64,000 nucleotides of DNA from Chitinophagaceae bacterium (GTDB lineage: Bacteria; Bacteroidota; Bacteroidia; Chitinophagales; Chitinophagaceae), in contig JAEUVB010000021.1 in the NCBI GenBank assembly GCA_016786845.1, positions 310,001 to 374,000 on the forward strand, in the 5' to 3' direction. The notes below the pieces were generated by a model. It did not search any database. It saw only the letters and a program-made list of their open reading frames with translations, and was not told the DNA's origin. Positions within the stretch are counted from its first letter, which is position 1. The number at the start of each line of letters is the position of its first letter. The translations under genes and the position numbers were made by a program. Of the stretch, positions 15,736-24,384 are shown one piece after another.

Positions 15736-17070
15736 TTATTCCTTTTCAAACAAAAGATCCATTCCTCCCTGAAACAAATGAAAAGAAGAAATGGCATCAG
15801 TTGCATCTCTTACAAATGTGATCTTAATCCCGGCAGCATCAAACTTATAGTCTAATTCGCCAACCTTCTCCAATGGGAAAGCGGCCTGATCTGTACCCTG
15901 AGCGGTGAGACCTGATCCGGTATCCCTGATCGTAATTTTCATACTGACCTTTGAATTTCCATAAACCCCTTCAGGACCTCTGGAGAGATTTGTGCCCGGC
16001 ATTTTTTTCTGAAACGTTGGAATACTATATGGTTCGTTGTATCGAATATTCAGTATACCAATGGCAATATCGTTCATCGGATAGTTGAAGCCGTTGCCGA
16101 CGATACTAAAACAAGTACTGTCCTTTTCGAAATAGCCCAGCATCGATTCAAATCCATCGATACCACCGGTGTGGCCATAGGCCGTTTCTTCATTGAAGGG
16201 AAATTTAAACATCCCCAGTCCATAACCATCCTTCAAGGTCTTCATGCTTTGGAGCGATGCTTTACTCACCAATTTTCCCTGAAACAAGGCTGTAATGAAC
16301 AGACAAAGATCCGTAGCTGTACTTTGAATATTACCCGCTCCTCTCGGTACACTTTCATCGGTATCCGCTTCACGTTTCCATTGTCCGTTTTCGAAAGAAT
16401 AAGATTTTGCAATGCGATGATCATGTTTGGGCGCTGTGAATACTGAAGTGTTTTGCAAGGATATTTTTTTACAAATTCTTTCTTGTAATTGATTGGCATA
16501 GGTATCCTTACTGATCTTTTCGATGATATAGGTGAGGAGTACATAATTGGTATTGCTGTATTCTCCTTTTTCACCGGGTTTAAAATCCGGTGTCATTTTT
16601 TCAAAACGCTTAATCATATCCGCTTCCGATATCGCTTGCTGATGATAAGACAAATAATCACTGTCGGAAGTAAAATTGTGCAATCCACTGTGATGTGAAA
16701 GCAGATGTTGTATGGTAATCTTTTGACTATTGGGCAGGCCCGGAAAAAAGGTACTCAAAGGTGTTTCCAATTTTAATTTTTTCTCTTCCACCAACTGCAT
16801 GATCATCACGGCTGTAAACATTTTTGAAATAGACCCGATTCGATATAATGTTTGAGGGATGGCAGGTGTATGGTGTTCTACCTCAGCCATACCGATACTC
16901 CGCTGATAGGAGACTTGTCCTTTGTCCATCACACAAACACTCACCATGGCTTTTTGATGCTGATTGAGCTGATCGAACAGACTGTCCATTTTAGCGGTAT
17001 TGAGTTGAGCCGAAATTCCAAATGGCAGACTAAAAAGTAAAATGGCGGTCAATGTTTTGATCATTCTCAT
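15736..17070 (-). CDS. Periplasmic serine hydrolase, beta-lactamase class C / PBP-like family
   Basis: 444 residues with a signal peptide (ending GISAQ). The three beta-lactamase/DD-peptidase motifs are present: SxxK with S80 and K83 (GSISKMFTA), YxN as YSN in GEYSNTNY, and HTGG in place of KTG. The catalytic domain covers about 25-345. A C-terminal lipocalin-like extension of about 100 residues follows. Members hydrolyse peptides, esters or D-amino-acid amides; substrate not readable here. Alternative start at the second Met (17064). It is upstream of the DUF5686 gene in a likely two-gene operon. Confidence 0.9.
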   Translation of the reverse strand: MRMIKTLTAILLFSLPFGISAQLNTAKMDSLFDQLNQHQKAMVSVCVMDKGQVSYQRSIGMAEVEHHTPAIPQTLYRIGSISKMFTAVMIMQLVEEKKLKLETPLSTFFPGLPNSQKITIQHLLSHHSGLHNFTSDSDYLSYHQQAISEADMIKRFEKMTPDFKPGEKGEYSNTNYVLLTYIIEKISKDTYANQLQERICKKISLQNTSVFTAPKHDHRIAKSYSFENGQWKREADTDESVPRGAGNIQSTATDLCLFITALFQGKLVSKASLQSMKTLKDGYGLGMFKFPFNEETAYGHTGGIDGFESMLGYFEKDSTCFSIVGNGFNYPMNDIAIGILNIRYNEPYSIPTFQKKMPGTNLSRGPEGVYGNSKVSMKITIRDTGSGLTAQGTDQAAFPLEKVGELDYKFDAAGIKITFVRDATDAISSFHLFQGGMDLLFEKE

Positions 17071-17171
17071 GGCTTAAAATTTGCGATAAAAATAGAGTGT
17101 ATCAACCGTATTCAGACACAATTAGGACAAAGGGTTTAAGTCCTCGATAAATGGTCTTGGATGACCTTTGT

Positions 17172-17399
17172 TTACGGAACAGGATCATATCCATGTCCGC
17201 CCCAGGGCGCACAGCGGGAAATACGCTTCACACTGAGCCAAAAACCTTTGATCAATCCATGCTTCTGTAAAGCCTCACTGGCATATTCCGAACAGGTTGG
17301 GGTATACCGGCATTTATTCGCACCCAGTAAGGGCGACAAAACCAATTGATAAATTTTTATCACAAAGCGTAATATAGAAGTGATGAAGCGGGTAATCAT
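17172..17399 (-). CDS. yidD: Membrane protein insertion efficiency factor YidD
   Basis: 75 residues, the usual size. The amphipathic N-terminal helix leads to the family core [27 protein letters not shown] and the C-terminal [14 protein letters not shown]. YidD is a small inner-membrane-associated protein that helps YidC-mediated insertion. It is usually next to rnpA and yidC, but here it is solitary. A TAACTTTG box (17414-17407) ends 7 bases before the ATG, so transcripts should be nearly leaderless. Confidence 0.95.
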   Translation of the reverse strand: MITRFITSILRFVIKIYQLVLSPLLGANKCRYTPTCSEYASEALQKHGLIKGFWLSVKRISRCAPWGGHGYDPVP

Positions 17400-17406
17400 G
17401 CAGTGG

Positions 17407-17414
17407 CAAAGTTA
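17407..17414 (-). promoter_or_regulatory. -7 box TAACTTTG of yidD
   Basis: Exact TAnnTTTG match on the minus strand, 7 bases upstream of the ATG at 17399. Confidence 0.6.
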
Positions 17415-17481
17415 AGTCTCAATGCAGCATATACTTTTTCAATTTTTTGCTCTGCCGAAAAATGATACCTTTAACGCCTTC

Positions 17482-18624
17482 ATGAGTTATCGTTTTTCTG
17501 TATACCGACAGGTCAGTGAACTTCCCCCGGAATGGGACCAACAAATGCGACCTGACTATCCGATGCATAGCCGGGAATTGAGTATTCAGGAAATGGCGGA
17601 CCTCGATCACCTGGAATATTATTATGTGATCACTTATGAAAATGATCAGCCGGTGATGTATTCTTATTATCAACACCTGCATGTAACACCGGAGCACTTT
17701 AATTGTAAGGATAAAATATTTCAACATTACAGCCTCAACATTTCTCTTCGCATCGTAAAGCCCTCCCTCTTAGTGGTCGGTAATCTTTTTCGGCACGATG
17801 CCCCCTATACTTATTTTATCGATCACTCTTTGAGTATTAAAAAGAAGGCCGATATCTATATCAAGGCCTATGAGTATATGCTCGACCATGCCAAAGCCAC
17901 CGGCATTTTTTTGAAAGATGTACAAAAGGAAATTGCGCCCTATGTACAATCCGACAATACTTATCATCAGCTGCAGGATGATGTATCCATGTATTTTAAT
18001 GTGCCCCCCGAATGGAAGAGTATGGCCGATTATGAAAAAATACTCAAGCACAAATATTTACAGCGTTACAAAAAAATTGGTAAGCAATTGGATGGCATCG
18101 TCGTTCAGGAATTGAACACGGAAGACATCATCAAACATGCCGATGCCATTGAATCCCTTTACCTTCAGGTAACCAATAAGCAGTTGGTGAGTATGGGTAA
18201 ACTGAAGAAAAGTTTTTTCATCCTCCTCAAAAAACAATTGGGCGAACGATACAAGGTATTCGGCTGGTTTCTCGACGGAAGCATGGTCGCCTTCTCCTCC
18301 GCCATCCTGCACGATGGATATTACGACATGAATTATATTGGATTTGATTACGCCATTAATCAGTCTCATGCCATTTATTTAAATATCCTGTTTCATTGTA
18401 TGCAACAGGCCATTGCCACACAAAGTAAGCGACTGGTTGTAGGTCGTACCGCTCTTGAAGCCAAAGCCATACTCGGCTGCGAACCGGAATATATGTTTGG
18501 CTTCTACAAACTTCGGCATGTATTGGTGAACTGGTTTTTCAAACGGGTATCGGCAGGATTCCGTGATCAGATCGGAGAAAAATGGAAAGAAAGACATCCT
18601 TTTAAGTCGAGCTATTATCAGTAA
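17482..18624 (+). CDS. GNAT-like acyltransferase-fold protein of unknown substrate
   Basis: About 380 residues from ATG at 17482. A longer ATG frame begins at 17422, but the extra 20 residues look unlike protein and the domain starts with YRFSVYRQVSELPPEWD. The sequence looks like the two-lobed GNAT/FemAB-type proteins of Bacteroidota: an N-terminal lobe (ELPPEWDQQM, HLEYYYVITYENDQPVMYSY), and a C-terminal lobe with VFGWFLDGSMVAFSSAI, YDMNYIGFDYAINQSHAIYL and RLVVGRTALEAK. It has no signal peptide. It probably transfers an acyl or aminoacyl group, with substrate unknown. It is divergent from yidD and monocistronic. Confidence 0.75.
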   Translation: MSYRFSVYRQVSELPPEWDQQMRPDYPMHSRELSIQEMADLDHLEYYYVITYENDQPVMYSYYQHLHVTPEHFNCKDKIFQHYSLNISLRIVKPSLLVVGNLFRHDAPYTYFIDHSLSIKKKADIYIKAYEYMLDHAKATGIFLKDVQKEIAPYVQSDNTYHQLQDDVSMYFNVPPEWKSMADYEKILKHKYLQRYKKIGKQLDGIVVQELNTEDIIKHADAIESLYLQVTNKQLVSMGKLKKSFFILLKKQLGERYKVFGWFLDGSMVAFSSAILHDGYYDMNYIGFDYAINQSHAIYLNILFHCMQQAIATQSKRLVVGRTALEAKAILGCEPEYMFGFYKLRHVLVNWFFKRVSAGFRDQIGEKWKERHPFKSSYYQ

Positions 18625-18751
18625 ATCATCCGGGGGTTATTGGCCGGTCTGACGATTTTGGAAAGGACCTTAACTTATTCATATTTATTTCATCCCAAGC
18701 ATTTTCTTTCCTTCATTTCTTTTCCTATCTTCATCCTGTAAATTAAAGAAT

Positions 18752-19498
18752 ATGGATCAGAATAATAAACGGGTGGCCCTTATTACAGGAGCCACAGGCG
18801 GACTTGGAACAGCCATGTGTAAGGAATTGTTTCAAGACGGATATCATGTGGTTGGAAATTACCGCAACAAAGCCAAAGCCGATGAATGGCAGCAAAAACT
18901 CAAAGACGAGGGGTTTGATATCGATATGGTAGAAGGGGATGTGTGCAATTTTGAAGCCGTCGGAAATATGATCAAGGAAATCGAGTCCCGCATCGGGAAT
19001 GTCGATATCCTTGTCAACAATGCCGGCATTACCCGCGACGGACGATTTGCCAAAATGAGCCCCGACGACTGGCATGCCGTCATCGAAACCAATCTGACCA
19101 GTGTATTCAATTGCACTCGTCATGTAATCAATGGTATGATTGAACGAAATTTCGGTCGGGTCATCAATATCTCTTCGGTGAACGGACAACGCGGACAATT
19201 TGGACAAGCCAACTACTCTGCCGCCAAAGCCGGTATGCATGGTTTTACAAAAACCCTGGCCATGGAAGTCGCGAAATACGGCATTACGGTCAATACGATT
19301 TCTCCCGGTTATATTGCCACGGATATGGTGATGGCGGTACCTGAAAAAGTGCGCGACCAAATTGTAGCCCAAATACCGGTTGGTCGGCTCGGCGGCACTC
19401 AGGAAGTAGCCCATCTGGTGTCCTTCCTCGCCAGCGATGCCACCAGTTTTATTACCGGCGCCAATTACAGTATCAATGGCGGACAGCATGTCTATTAA
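18752..19498 (+). CDS. phaB: Acetoacetyl-CoA reductase PhaB (SDR family)
   Basis: 248 residues. Classical short-chain dehydrogenase: NADPH site TGATGGLG (13-20), NNAG, the catalytic Ser in NISSVNGQ, and YSAAK. The NGQRGQFGQANYSAAKAG string is the mark of PhaB rather than FabG. It reduces acetoacetyl-CoA to 3-hydroxybutyryl-CoA for polyhydroxybutyrate or related metabolism. No phaA or phaC is adjacent, so the pathway partners must lie elsewhere, or the enzyme serves another role. Solitary gene, ATG start. Confidence 0.93.
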   Translation: MDQNNKRVALITGATGGLGTAMCKELFQDGYHVVGNYRNKAKADEWQQKLKDEGFDIDMVEGDVCNFEAVGNMIKEIESRIGNVDILVNNAGITRDGRFAKMSPDDWHAVIETNLTSVFNCTRHVINGMIERNFGRVINISSVNGQRGQFGQANYSAAKAGMHGFTKTLAMEVAKYGITVNTISPGYIATDMVMAVPEKVRDQIVAQIPVGRLGGTQEVAHLVSFLASDATSFITGANYSINGGQHVY

Positions 19499-19557
19499 GT
19501 TGAAATCATTTCAGGGATATTATTCATCTCTAAAATTTTAACACCCAAAACTCCTCC

Positions 19558-19565
19558 TATCTTTG
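19558..19565 (+). promoter_or_regulatory. -7 box TATCTTTG of anmK
   Basis: Exact TAnnTTTG match ending 4 bases before the ATG at 19570. The expected TSS about 7 bases downstream falls on the start codon, so a leaderless mRNA is likely. Confidence 0.65.
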
Positions 19566-19569
19566 TGGC

Positions 19570-20658
19570 ATGATATATCACGCCATAGGCACCATGAGCG
19601 GAAGTTCCATGGATGGATTAGACATCGCTTATTGCAGACTCGAAGAAACAGGCGGTCAATGGCAATACGAAATTGTACATGCAGATTGTATTCCCTTTCA
19701 TGAGGAATGGAAAAATGCTTTGCCGAATTTGACGTCCTTGTCTGCTAAAGATTTAATGATGGCCCATACCGCCTTCGGTCGTTGGATGGGCGAGGCTATC
19801 CTCGAATTTATTTCTACGCACCAACTGCAATACAAGGTCCACCTCATAGCAAGTCACGGACATACCGTATTTCACGACCCGGCCAAAGGTTTGAGTTTTC
19901 AATTGGGCGACGGTGCCACCATAGCAGCGACCACCGGTCTTCCTGTCGTCAGCGACTTGCGTAACATGGACGTGGCTCTGGGTGGACAAGGTGCCCCCAT
20001 CGTACCTATCGGTGAAAAATTATTATGGAAGGACTTCGATTATTTTCTCAATATTGGCGGCATCTCTAATATCAGTATCACGCATCCGCATCGATTGGCT
20101 TTTGATGTTTGCCCGGCCAACCGCGTGCTTAATCTGCTCGCTCAAAAACTCGGAAAACCTTATGACGAAAACGGTCATGAAGCTTCTATCGGTACCGTTC
20201 ATGTCCGGCTGCTTCATGAATTGAATGCGCTCGACTATTACCGGCAAGCACCGCCGAAGTCATTGGCCAATGAATTTGGATCAGAGGTGATCATGAATAT
20301 ACTGCAAGGCTATGAGATTTCGGTTCAGGACAAATTGCGCACCATGGTCGAGCATATCGTGGATCAGGTCGAGCGCGCCCTTCCTTCCGGACTTCAAACC
20401 ACAGATACCACAAATCAACAAATGATGGTCACCGGTGGAGGTGCTTTAAATACATTTTTGATTCAGTGTTTACAGTCCCGACTTCAAGCCCGGCAAATCG
20501 ACCTCATCGTGCCGGATTCTACGCTCATTCAATACAAAGAAGCCCTCATTATGGCCCTCATCGGCGTACTGCGTTGGCGCGAAGAAAGCAATGTGCTGCA
20601 ATCGGTGACCGGTGCCTCTAGGGATAGTGTAGGCGGAGCCCTTTGGATGGGCGAATAG
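19570..20658 (+). CDS. anmK: Anhydro-N-acetylmuramic acid kinase
   Basis: 362 residues, full length. The ASKHA-fold kinase is recognised by GTMSGSSMDGLD at residues 7-18, SHGHTVFH, FQLGDGATIA, NIGGISNI, FDVCPANRVLN and VTGGGALN near the C-terminus. It phosphorylates and opens the anhydro-ring of recycled cell-wall 1,6-anhydroMurNAc, giving MurNAc-6-phosphate. It stands alone, and the MurNAc-6-P etherase is not in the window. The start is supported by the immediately preceding promoter box. Confidence 0.96.
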   Translation: MIYHAIGTMSGSSMDGLDIAYCRLEETGGQWQYEIVHADCIPFHEEWKNALPNLTSLSAKDLMMAHTAFGRWMGEAILEFISTHQLQYKVHLIASHGHTVFHDPAKGLSFQLGDGATIAATTGLPVVSDLRNMDVALGGQGAPIVPIGEKLLWKDFDYFLNIGGISNISITHPHRLAFDVCPANRVLNLLAQKLGKPYDENGHEASIGTVHVRLLHELNALDYYRQAPPKSLANEFGSEVIMNILQGYEISVQDKLRTMVEHIVDQVERALPSGLQTTDTTNQQMMVTGGGALNTFLIQCLQSRLQARQIDLIVPDSTLIQYKEALIMALIGVLRWREESNVLQSVTGASRDSVGGALWMGE

Positions 20659-21072
20659 TGTAGAGACAAAAAGGTCTATTTATTTGGGGTTCCAATCCAT
20701 TCTTCCATCATAGTCTTATAAAACTGGTGGAAACTAACAGATTCTGTCTTCGAAAAGGATGCTTAAACCCTTTACATATGCTGTTTTTTCGTCCTTCCTT
20801 TAGTATCCTTATGCCGAAAAAACCAAAATATTCTATTCTTCATGTTTGTTAGATCTATTTCCCATTGAGCTCAACCATAAGTGACCAATTGCACCATATT
20901 TATCCCATATTGACGGAACACAGCCGGGTCTATTCTTACATCTAAATTGGAGTCCGCGAAATATGAAAATGTAACCCACCTGAGGAGCATGCCCTTCACT
21001 AAATTCATCATCGATGAAATGTGGAGTATAAAAGGTAATACGGGTTTTGATACAGAAGTTGATTCGCCTCTA
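20659..21072. other. Gene-free stretch, possibly containing a decayed gene fragment
   Basis: No intact gene. A 73-codon minus frame at 20871-21092 contains ...VRIDPAVFRQYGINMVQLV, which faintly recalls the IDPxxFxxYgIxxVP end of thioredoxin-like TrbC conjugation proteins. It overlaps the end of the next gene and has no promoter. I see nothing else here. Confidence 0.3.
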
Positions 21073-21426
21073 TTACTTACGGCAGCAATCATCCAGGCCG
21101 GCGATTTGTGCTTGACTTGCTTTCAATTCATCAGCATCATAACCTGTTAAGTTAATTTGCTCTTTAATTTTTTGCTCACTAAGCGTTTTGGGATTATAAA
21201 CAACCTTTATTGTTTCATTTTTGGGGTTCATGTCTACAAATCGAACACCCTTCAACTCGTAAACTTTATTTTCGACCCTTGATTTGCAGCTCTCACACTT
21301 CACACAATGGTCACAATAAACTTTCGTTTTGATCAATATCTCCTTCTTTTTACTCTGAGCCGATAAGGTAACCATACTAATCAACAATATAAATAGCGTC
21401 GTGAGAAGGGTTTTAATCAGCATCAT
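21073..21426 (-). CDS. Exported heavy-metal-associated (HMA) domain protein
   Basis: 117 residues from the ATG at 21426 (ATG at 21423 also possible). A longer frame to 21474 adds a charged N-terminus in front of the signal peptide and is less likely. Signal peptide to TLSAQ, then an HMA-like ferredoxin fold: IKTKVYCDHCVKCESCK replaces the usual GMxCxxC and has extra cysteines, and GVRFVDMNPKNETIKVVYNP is the typical second strand region. The C-terminus ends DDCCRK, giving two more metal-ligand candidates. It likely binds Cu or Zn in the periplasm. Solitary gene. Confidence 0.85.
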   Translation of the reverse strand: MMLIKTLLTTLFILLISMVTLSAQSKKKEILIKTKVYCDHCVKCESCKSRVENKVYELKGVRFVDMNPKNETIKVVYNPKTLSEQKIKEQINLTGYDADELKASQAQIAGLDDCCRK

Positions 21427-21542
21427 GGGTATTAATTTTATCCAGATAAAATTAGTACATCTCTTTTTCACCACAAATTCTTTATTCGTTTTTCATCGGA
21501 TGTTTGGTTTACTTAAATCTTGATGACTGTACTTATCTTACC

Positions 21543-21574
21543 TTTTGTCACCCCATCCCTTTTCCCTATATTTG
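21543..21574 (+). promoter_or_regulatory. Full Bacteroidota promoter of dnaX (-33 TTTG, -7 TATATTTG)
   Basis: TTTG at 21544-21547 and TATATTTG at 21567-21574 are separated by 19 bases, the optimal spacing for the Bacteroidota primary sigma factor. The ATG is 7 bases downstream (21581), so the message is essentially leaderless. This fixes the dnaX start. Confidence 0.75.
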
Positions 21575-21580
21575 CCCTTC

Positions 21581-22732
21581 ATGGCAGAGAATTACGTGGT
21601 ATCGGCGATTAAGTACAGGCCCCAACACTTCAATACGGTGGTGGGTCAGTCGCACATTACCACAACCTTGCAAAATGCCATCCGAACCGGTCAGTTGGCC
21701 CATTCGTTTTTGTTTTGCGGTCCCCGCGGTGTAGGCAAAACCACCTGCGCCCGTATCCTGGCCAAAACCATCAATTGTACTAACCTCACTGCCAATATAG
21801 AAGCATGCGATGAGTGTCCTTCTTGCCAGTCCTATCGTGATAATACATCTTTCAATGTACATGAATTGGATGCGGCATCCAACAACTCTGTCGATGATAT
21901 CCGAGAATTGATTGAGCAGGTTCGCTATGCGCCACAGGCCGGGAGTAAGTATAAGGTGTACATCATCGATGAGGTCCACATGCTGAGTACTGCCGCCTTC
22001 AATGCCTTTCTTAAAACCCTGGAAGAACCGCCGTCTTACGCGATTTTCATTCTGGCTACCACCGAAAAGCATAAAATACTGCCCACCATTCTTTCCCGTT
22101 GTCAGATCTTCGATTTTAACCGCATCACCACCAAGGATACCATCGAACACCTCCAGGAAATTTGCGAAAAGGAACATATCCAAAACGAAAAAGAAGCCCT
22201 TCACCTCATTGCCCAAAAAAGTGAAGGCTGTATGCGCGATGCCCTGTCCATCATGGATAAGATCGCCAGTTTTAGTGGCAATAACCTGACCTATTCGGCG
22301 ACGGTAGAACATCTCAATATCCTCGATTACGACTATTATTTCAAACTCACAGAGGCCCTCCTCATGCAGGACAGTTCTACAGTACTGCTTCTCTTTGATG
22401 AAATCATGAATAAAGGATTTGAAGGTGATATGTTCATGAACGGATTTACGGAACACTTCCGCAACCTGCTCATGTGTAAAGACGATCGGGTCGCCATCCT
22501 GCTCGATTTACCCGATTCGGTGAAAGGACGGTATTTTCATCAGGCTATTCAGGTCAACACCTCCTATATCATTAACGCGCTGTCGATTTTAAATCAATCT
22601 GAAATCAATTTCAAACAGGCACGCAATAAGCGCATGCATGTCGAGTTGGCACTCATCAAACTCATCTACATACAACAGGCCGTGCAGGTCATGAGCGACG
22701 AGGATGGTTCGCTTTTAAAAAAAAAATCCTGA
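21581..22732 (+). CDS. dnaX: DNA polymerase III gamma subunit (short dnaX product)
   Basis: 383 residues from ATG at 21581 to the TGA at 22730-22732. The clamp-loader AAA+ ATPase is complete: Walker A GPRGVGKT (47-54), the zinc module C...CDECPSC, LDAASNNSVDDIRE, Walker B DEVHMLS, sensor 1 LATTEKHKI, and the domain III collar. The frame ends directly after a run of ten A (22717-22726) with LLKKKS. The protein would match gamma of organisms that make two dnaX products. An upstream in-frame ATG at 21545 lies inside the promoter and is rejected. It loads the beta clamp onto primed DNA. Confidence 0.92.
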   Translation: MAENYVVSAIKYRPQHFNTVVGQSHITTTLQNAIRTGQLAHSFLFCGPRGVGKTTCARILAKTINCTNLTANIEACDECPSCQSYRDNTSFNVHELDAASNNSVDDIRELIEQVRYAPQAGSKYKVYIIDEVHMLSTAAFNAFLKTLEEPPSYAIFILATTEKHKILPTILSRCQIFDFNRITTKDTIEHLQEICEKEHIQNEKEALHLIAQKSEGCMRDALSIMDKIASFSGNNLTYSATVEHLNILDYDYYFKLTEALLMQDSSTVLLLFDEIMNKGFEGDMFMNGFTEHFRNLLMCKDDRVAILLDLPDSVKGRYFHQAIQVNTSYIINALSILNQSEINFKQARNKRMHVELALIKLIYIQQAVQVMSDEDGSLLKKKS

Positions 22733-23373
22733 GCGGTGAGGTAAAAGTCCTCAAAAGTGTAAATGCCCCCATTCGGGAAATCAAACTTCCTCCTCCTGTC
22801 TTAAAGGTTCATGAAGAAAAAACCATTCCTCCCGTCATTCCGGAGCTTGCCAAACCCATCCCTGTTACAGAAACAAAGACTGTACCCAAAGCGGAAGGTC
22901 CAATAGCGACGGAAGGGTATGGCGTAACCCTTTCAGGCATTAAAAACATCAAGGAGTTAGCCAAGGAAAAACAATTGGAAGAAGCCCGGCGAAATCAACC
23001 GATCAGTATTACTGAGGAGGCCCTGCTTGAAGCGTGGAATGAAATTTCCCTGATGCTCACGGAAAAAAAGGTTTTGTATAAAAATGCCATTGCTCAAAGT
23101 ACACTCTCATTCACAGAGCATGAGATCATGATTGCAGCAACCACGGTGGCCCTGGATTTTCTTAAACCGGAAAGACTCCGATTGCTGGATTTTTTCAAAA
23201 GGAAGTTTCATAACGAAGCCATTAATGTGTTATTCTCCGAGAAACTGGAAGTAGAAAATACTGAAGGCCAAAAGGTCCTCAGCAGCCGCGAGGTATTCGA
23301 TGAAATGGCAGCCAAAAACCCCAACCTCCGTATATTGAAGGATCAATTGGGTATGGATATTGAATATTCTTAA
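21581..23373 (+). CDS. dnaX: DNA polymerase III tau subunit via frameshift at A10 run (long dnaX product)
   Basis: After the ten-A run, the -1 frame (ATC CTG AGC ...) is open without a stop to 23373 and carries the expected tau C-terminal region: a P/K-rich linker, then a helical domain ending DQLGMDIEYS. The joined product would have about 597 residues, a normal tau length for Bacteroidota. Slippage by one base, either ribosomal -1 or insertion of one extra A by RNA polymerase, would join them. Upstream AGGA (22701-22704) could act as an anti-SD stimulator. An assembly error in the homopolymer is the competing explanation. The downstream segment has no good start of its own (only TTG at 22975). 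Confidence 0.8.
22717..22726 (+). promoter_or_regulatory. A10 slippery run, programmed frameshift / transcriptional slippage site
   Basis: Ten consecutive A at the end of the gamma frame, followed by TCCTGA with the gamma stop. A weak 5-bp hairpin TGAGG (22737-22741)/CCTCA (22749-22753) lies 10 bases downstream, more distant than the E. coli dnaX stimulator. The run length fits transcriptional slippage as known for Thermus dnaX. Confidence 0.7.
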
Positions 23374-23445
23374 TCGCCGGGGATTTATTCAATCTTTTAA
23401 ATAGAACATCATTATTTGATATTCCATTATTTCTTACGAATGACA

Positions 23446-23453
23446 TAGATTTG
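23446..23453 (+). promoter_or_regulatory. -7 box TAGATTTG of sodA
   Basis: Exact TAnnTTTG match 18 bases before the sodA ATG. No -33 TTTG at ideal spacing. Confidence 0.5.
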
Positions 23454-23471
23454 CTCTACTAAAACAATTAT

Positions 23472-24080
23472 ATGGCATTTACACTCCCTACACTCCCTTA
23501 TGCACATGATGCATTGGAGCCACACATCGATACCCGTACCATGGAAATTCATCACGGGAAACATCATCAGGCCTATGTCGACAACCTGAACAAGGCCCTT
23601 GCAGGAACTGAACATGAAAACAAAACGCTTGAAGAACTCATGGCTATCATGTCATCCTTGCCTATGGCGGTTCGCAACAATGGCGGCGGGCATTATAATC
23701 ACAGCCTGTTCTGGCAAATACTTTCCCCTTCCGGTGGCAATGCCCCAACGGGTAAGCTCGCCGAAGCAATAGATGCTCAATTAGGTGGCTTTGAAAAATT
23801 CAAAGAAACCTTTGCCAATGCCGGTATGACCCGCTTTGGTAGCGGATGGGCCTGGCTTTGCGTAAAGGCAGATAAAACCCTTTGCGTTTGCTCAACCCCC
23901 AATCAGGATAATCCACTCATGGACTTCGCCGAATGTCCCGGAACGCCTATTCTCGGTATGGACGTATGGGAACATGCTTATTATTTGCATTACCAAAACC
24001 GTCGCGCCGATTATATTTCAGCCTTCTGGAGTCTGGTGAATTGGGAAGAAGTGCAGCGTCGCTATGAAGCTCTGGTCTAG
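23472..24080 (+). CDS. sodA: Superoxide dismutase, Mn/Fe family
   Basis: 202 residues, cytosolic (no signal peptide). Metal ligands H27 (MEIHHGKHH), H77 (NHSLFW), D164 and H168 ([11 protein letters not shown]) are all present, with GSGWAWL in the substrate gateway region. It dismutates superoxide to oxygen and peroxide. G69-H77 ([13 protein letters not shown]) looks Mn-type, and the region around 140-160 ([10 protein letters not shown]) also suits Mn or cambialistic enzymes, so the metal is not certain. Single gene with its own promoter and strong terminator. Confidence 0.96.
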   Translation: MAFTLPTLPYAHDALEPHIDTRTMEIHHGKHHQAYVDNLNKALAGTEHENKTLEELMAIMSSLPMAVRNNGGGHYNHSLFWQILSPSGGNAPTGKLAEAIDAQLGGFEKFKETFANAGMTRFGSGWAWLCVKADKTLCVCSTPNQDNPLMDFAECPGTPILGMDVWEHAYYLHYQNRRADYISAFWSLVNWEEVQRRYEALV

Positions 24081-24103
24081 AAATTTTTTATTAGACAATA
24101 TTG

Positions 24104-24131
24104 AATCCCGGTCCGGTACCGGGATTTTTTT
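24104..24131 (+). terminator. Intrinsic terminator of sodA
   Basis: AATCCCGGT (24104-24112) pairs perfectly with ACCGGGATT (24118-24126) around CCGGT, followed by TTTTT. Confidence 0.9.
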
Positions 24132-24210
24132 ATGCTCAATGCTCAACTGATCGGATTCATATGCACTGAGGTTCGTCGGAAAAATTTAATTGTATTACTT
24201 TCGTGGCATC

Positions 24211-24384
24211 ATGCATCACCATTTGCTTTATCTCGATCCCGGTAGCAGCAGCTATATCATTCAGGTGATTGCCGCAGCAGCCTTAGGCGGTTTGTTTTAT
24301 GTAAAAACAATCTGGTATAAGATCAAATCCTTCTTTGGCAAATCAAAATCTAAACAAAAGGACGAGCCCACGGTTCAACCGTAA
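24211..24384 (+). CDS. Small single-pass membrane protein with YLDPGSSSY motif
   Basis: 57 residues from ATG at 24211. A longer frame from 24190 crosses the likely TACTTTCG promoter box. The conserved LYLDPGSSSYIIQ head leads into one hydrophobic helix (about 15-32) and a K-rich cytosolic tail. I recognise this as a recurring small protein encoded next to methyltransferase/sulfatase-type membrane genes but know no function. Its TAA overlaps the ATG of the next gene by one base, so translation is coupled. Confidence 0.75.
   Translation: MHHHLLYLDPGSSSYIIQVIAAAALGGLFYVKTIWYKIKSFFGKSKSKQKDEPTVQP

Noticed and set aside
18743..19489. 248-codon frame antisense to phaB
   Set aside because: Exact shadow of the SDR gene with low-quality composition and no promoter.
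21566..22456. 296-codon open frame antisense to dnaX
   Set aside because: It is the mirror of a strongly conserved gene and contains no recognisable domain; the sense strand is certain.
22737..22753. Strong pseudoknot or hairpin stimulator for dnaX frameshifting
   Set aside because: Only a 5-bp stem 10 bases after the A-run; too weak and distant to claim.
22975..23373. Separate gene after dnaX
   Set aside because: It has only a TTG start inside a continuous open frame that joins the tau linker at the A10 run; it is the tau C-terminus.
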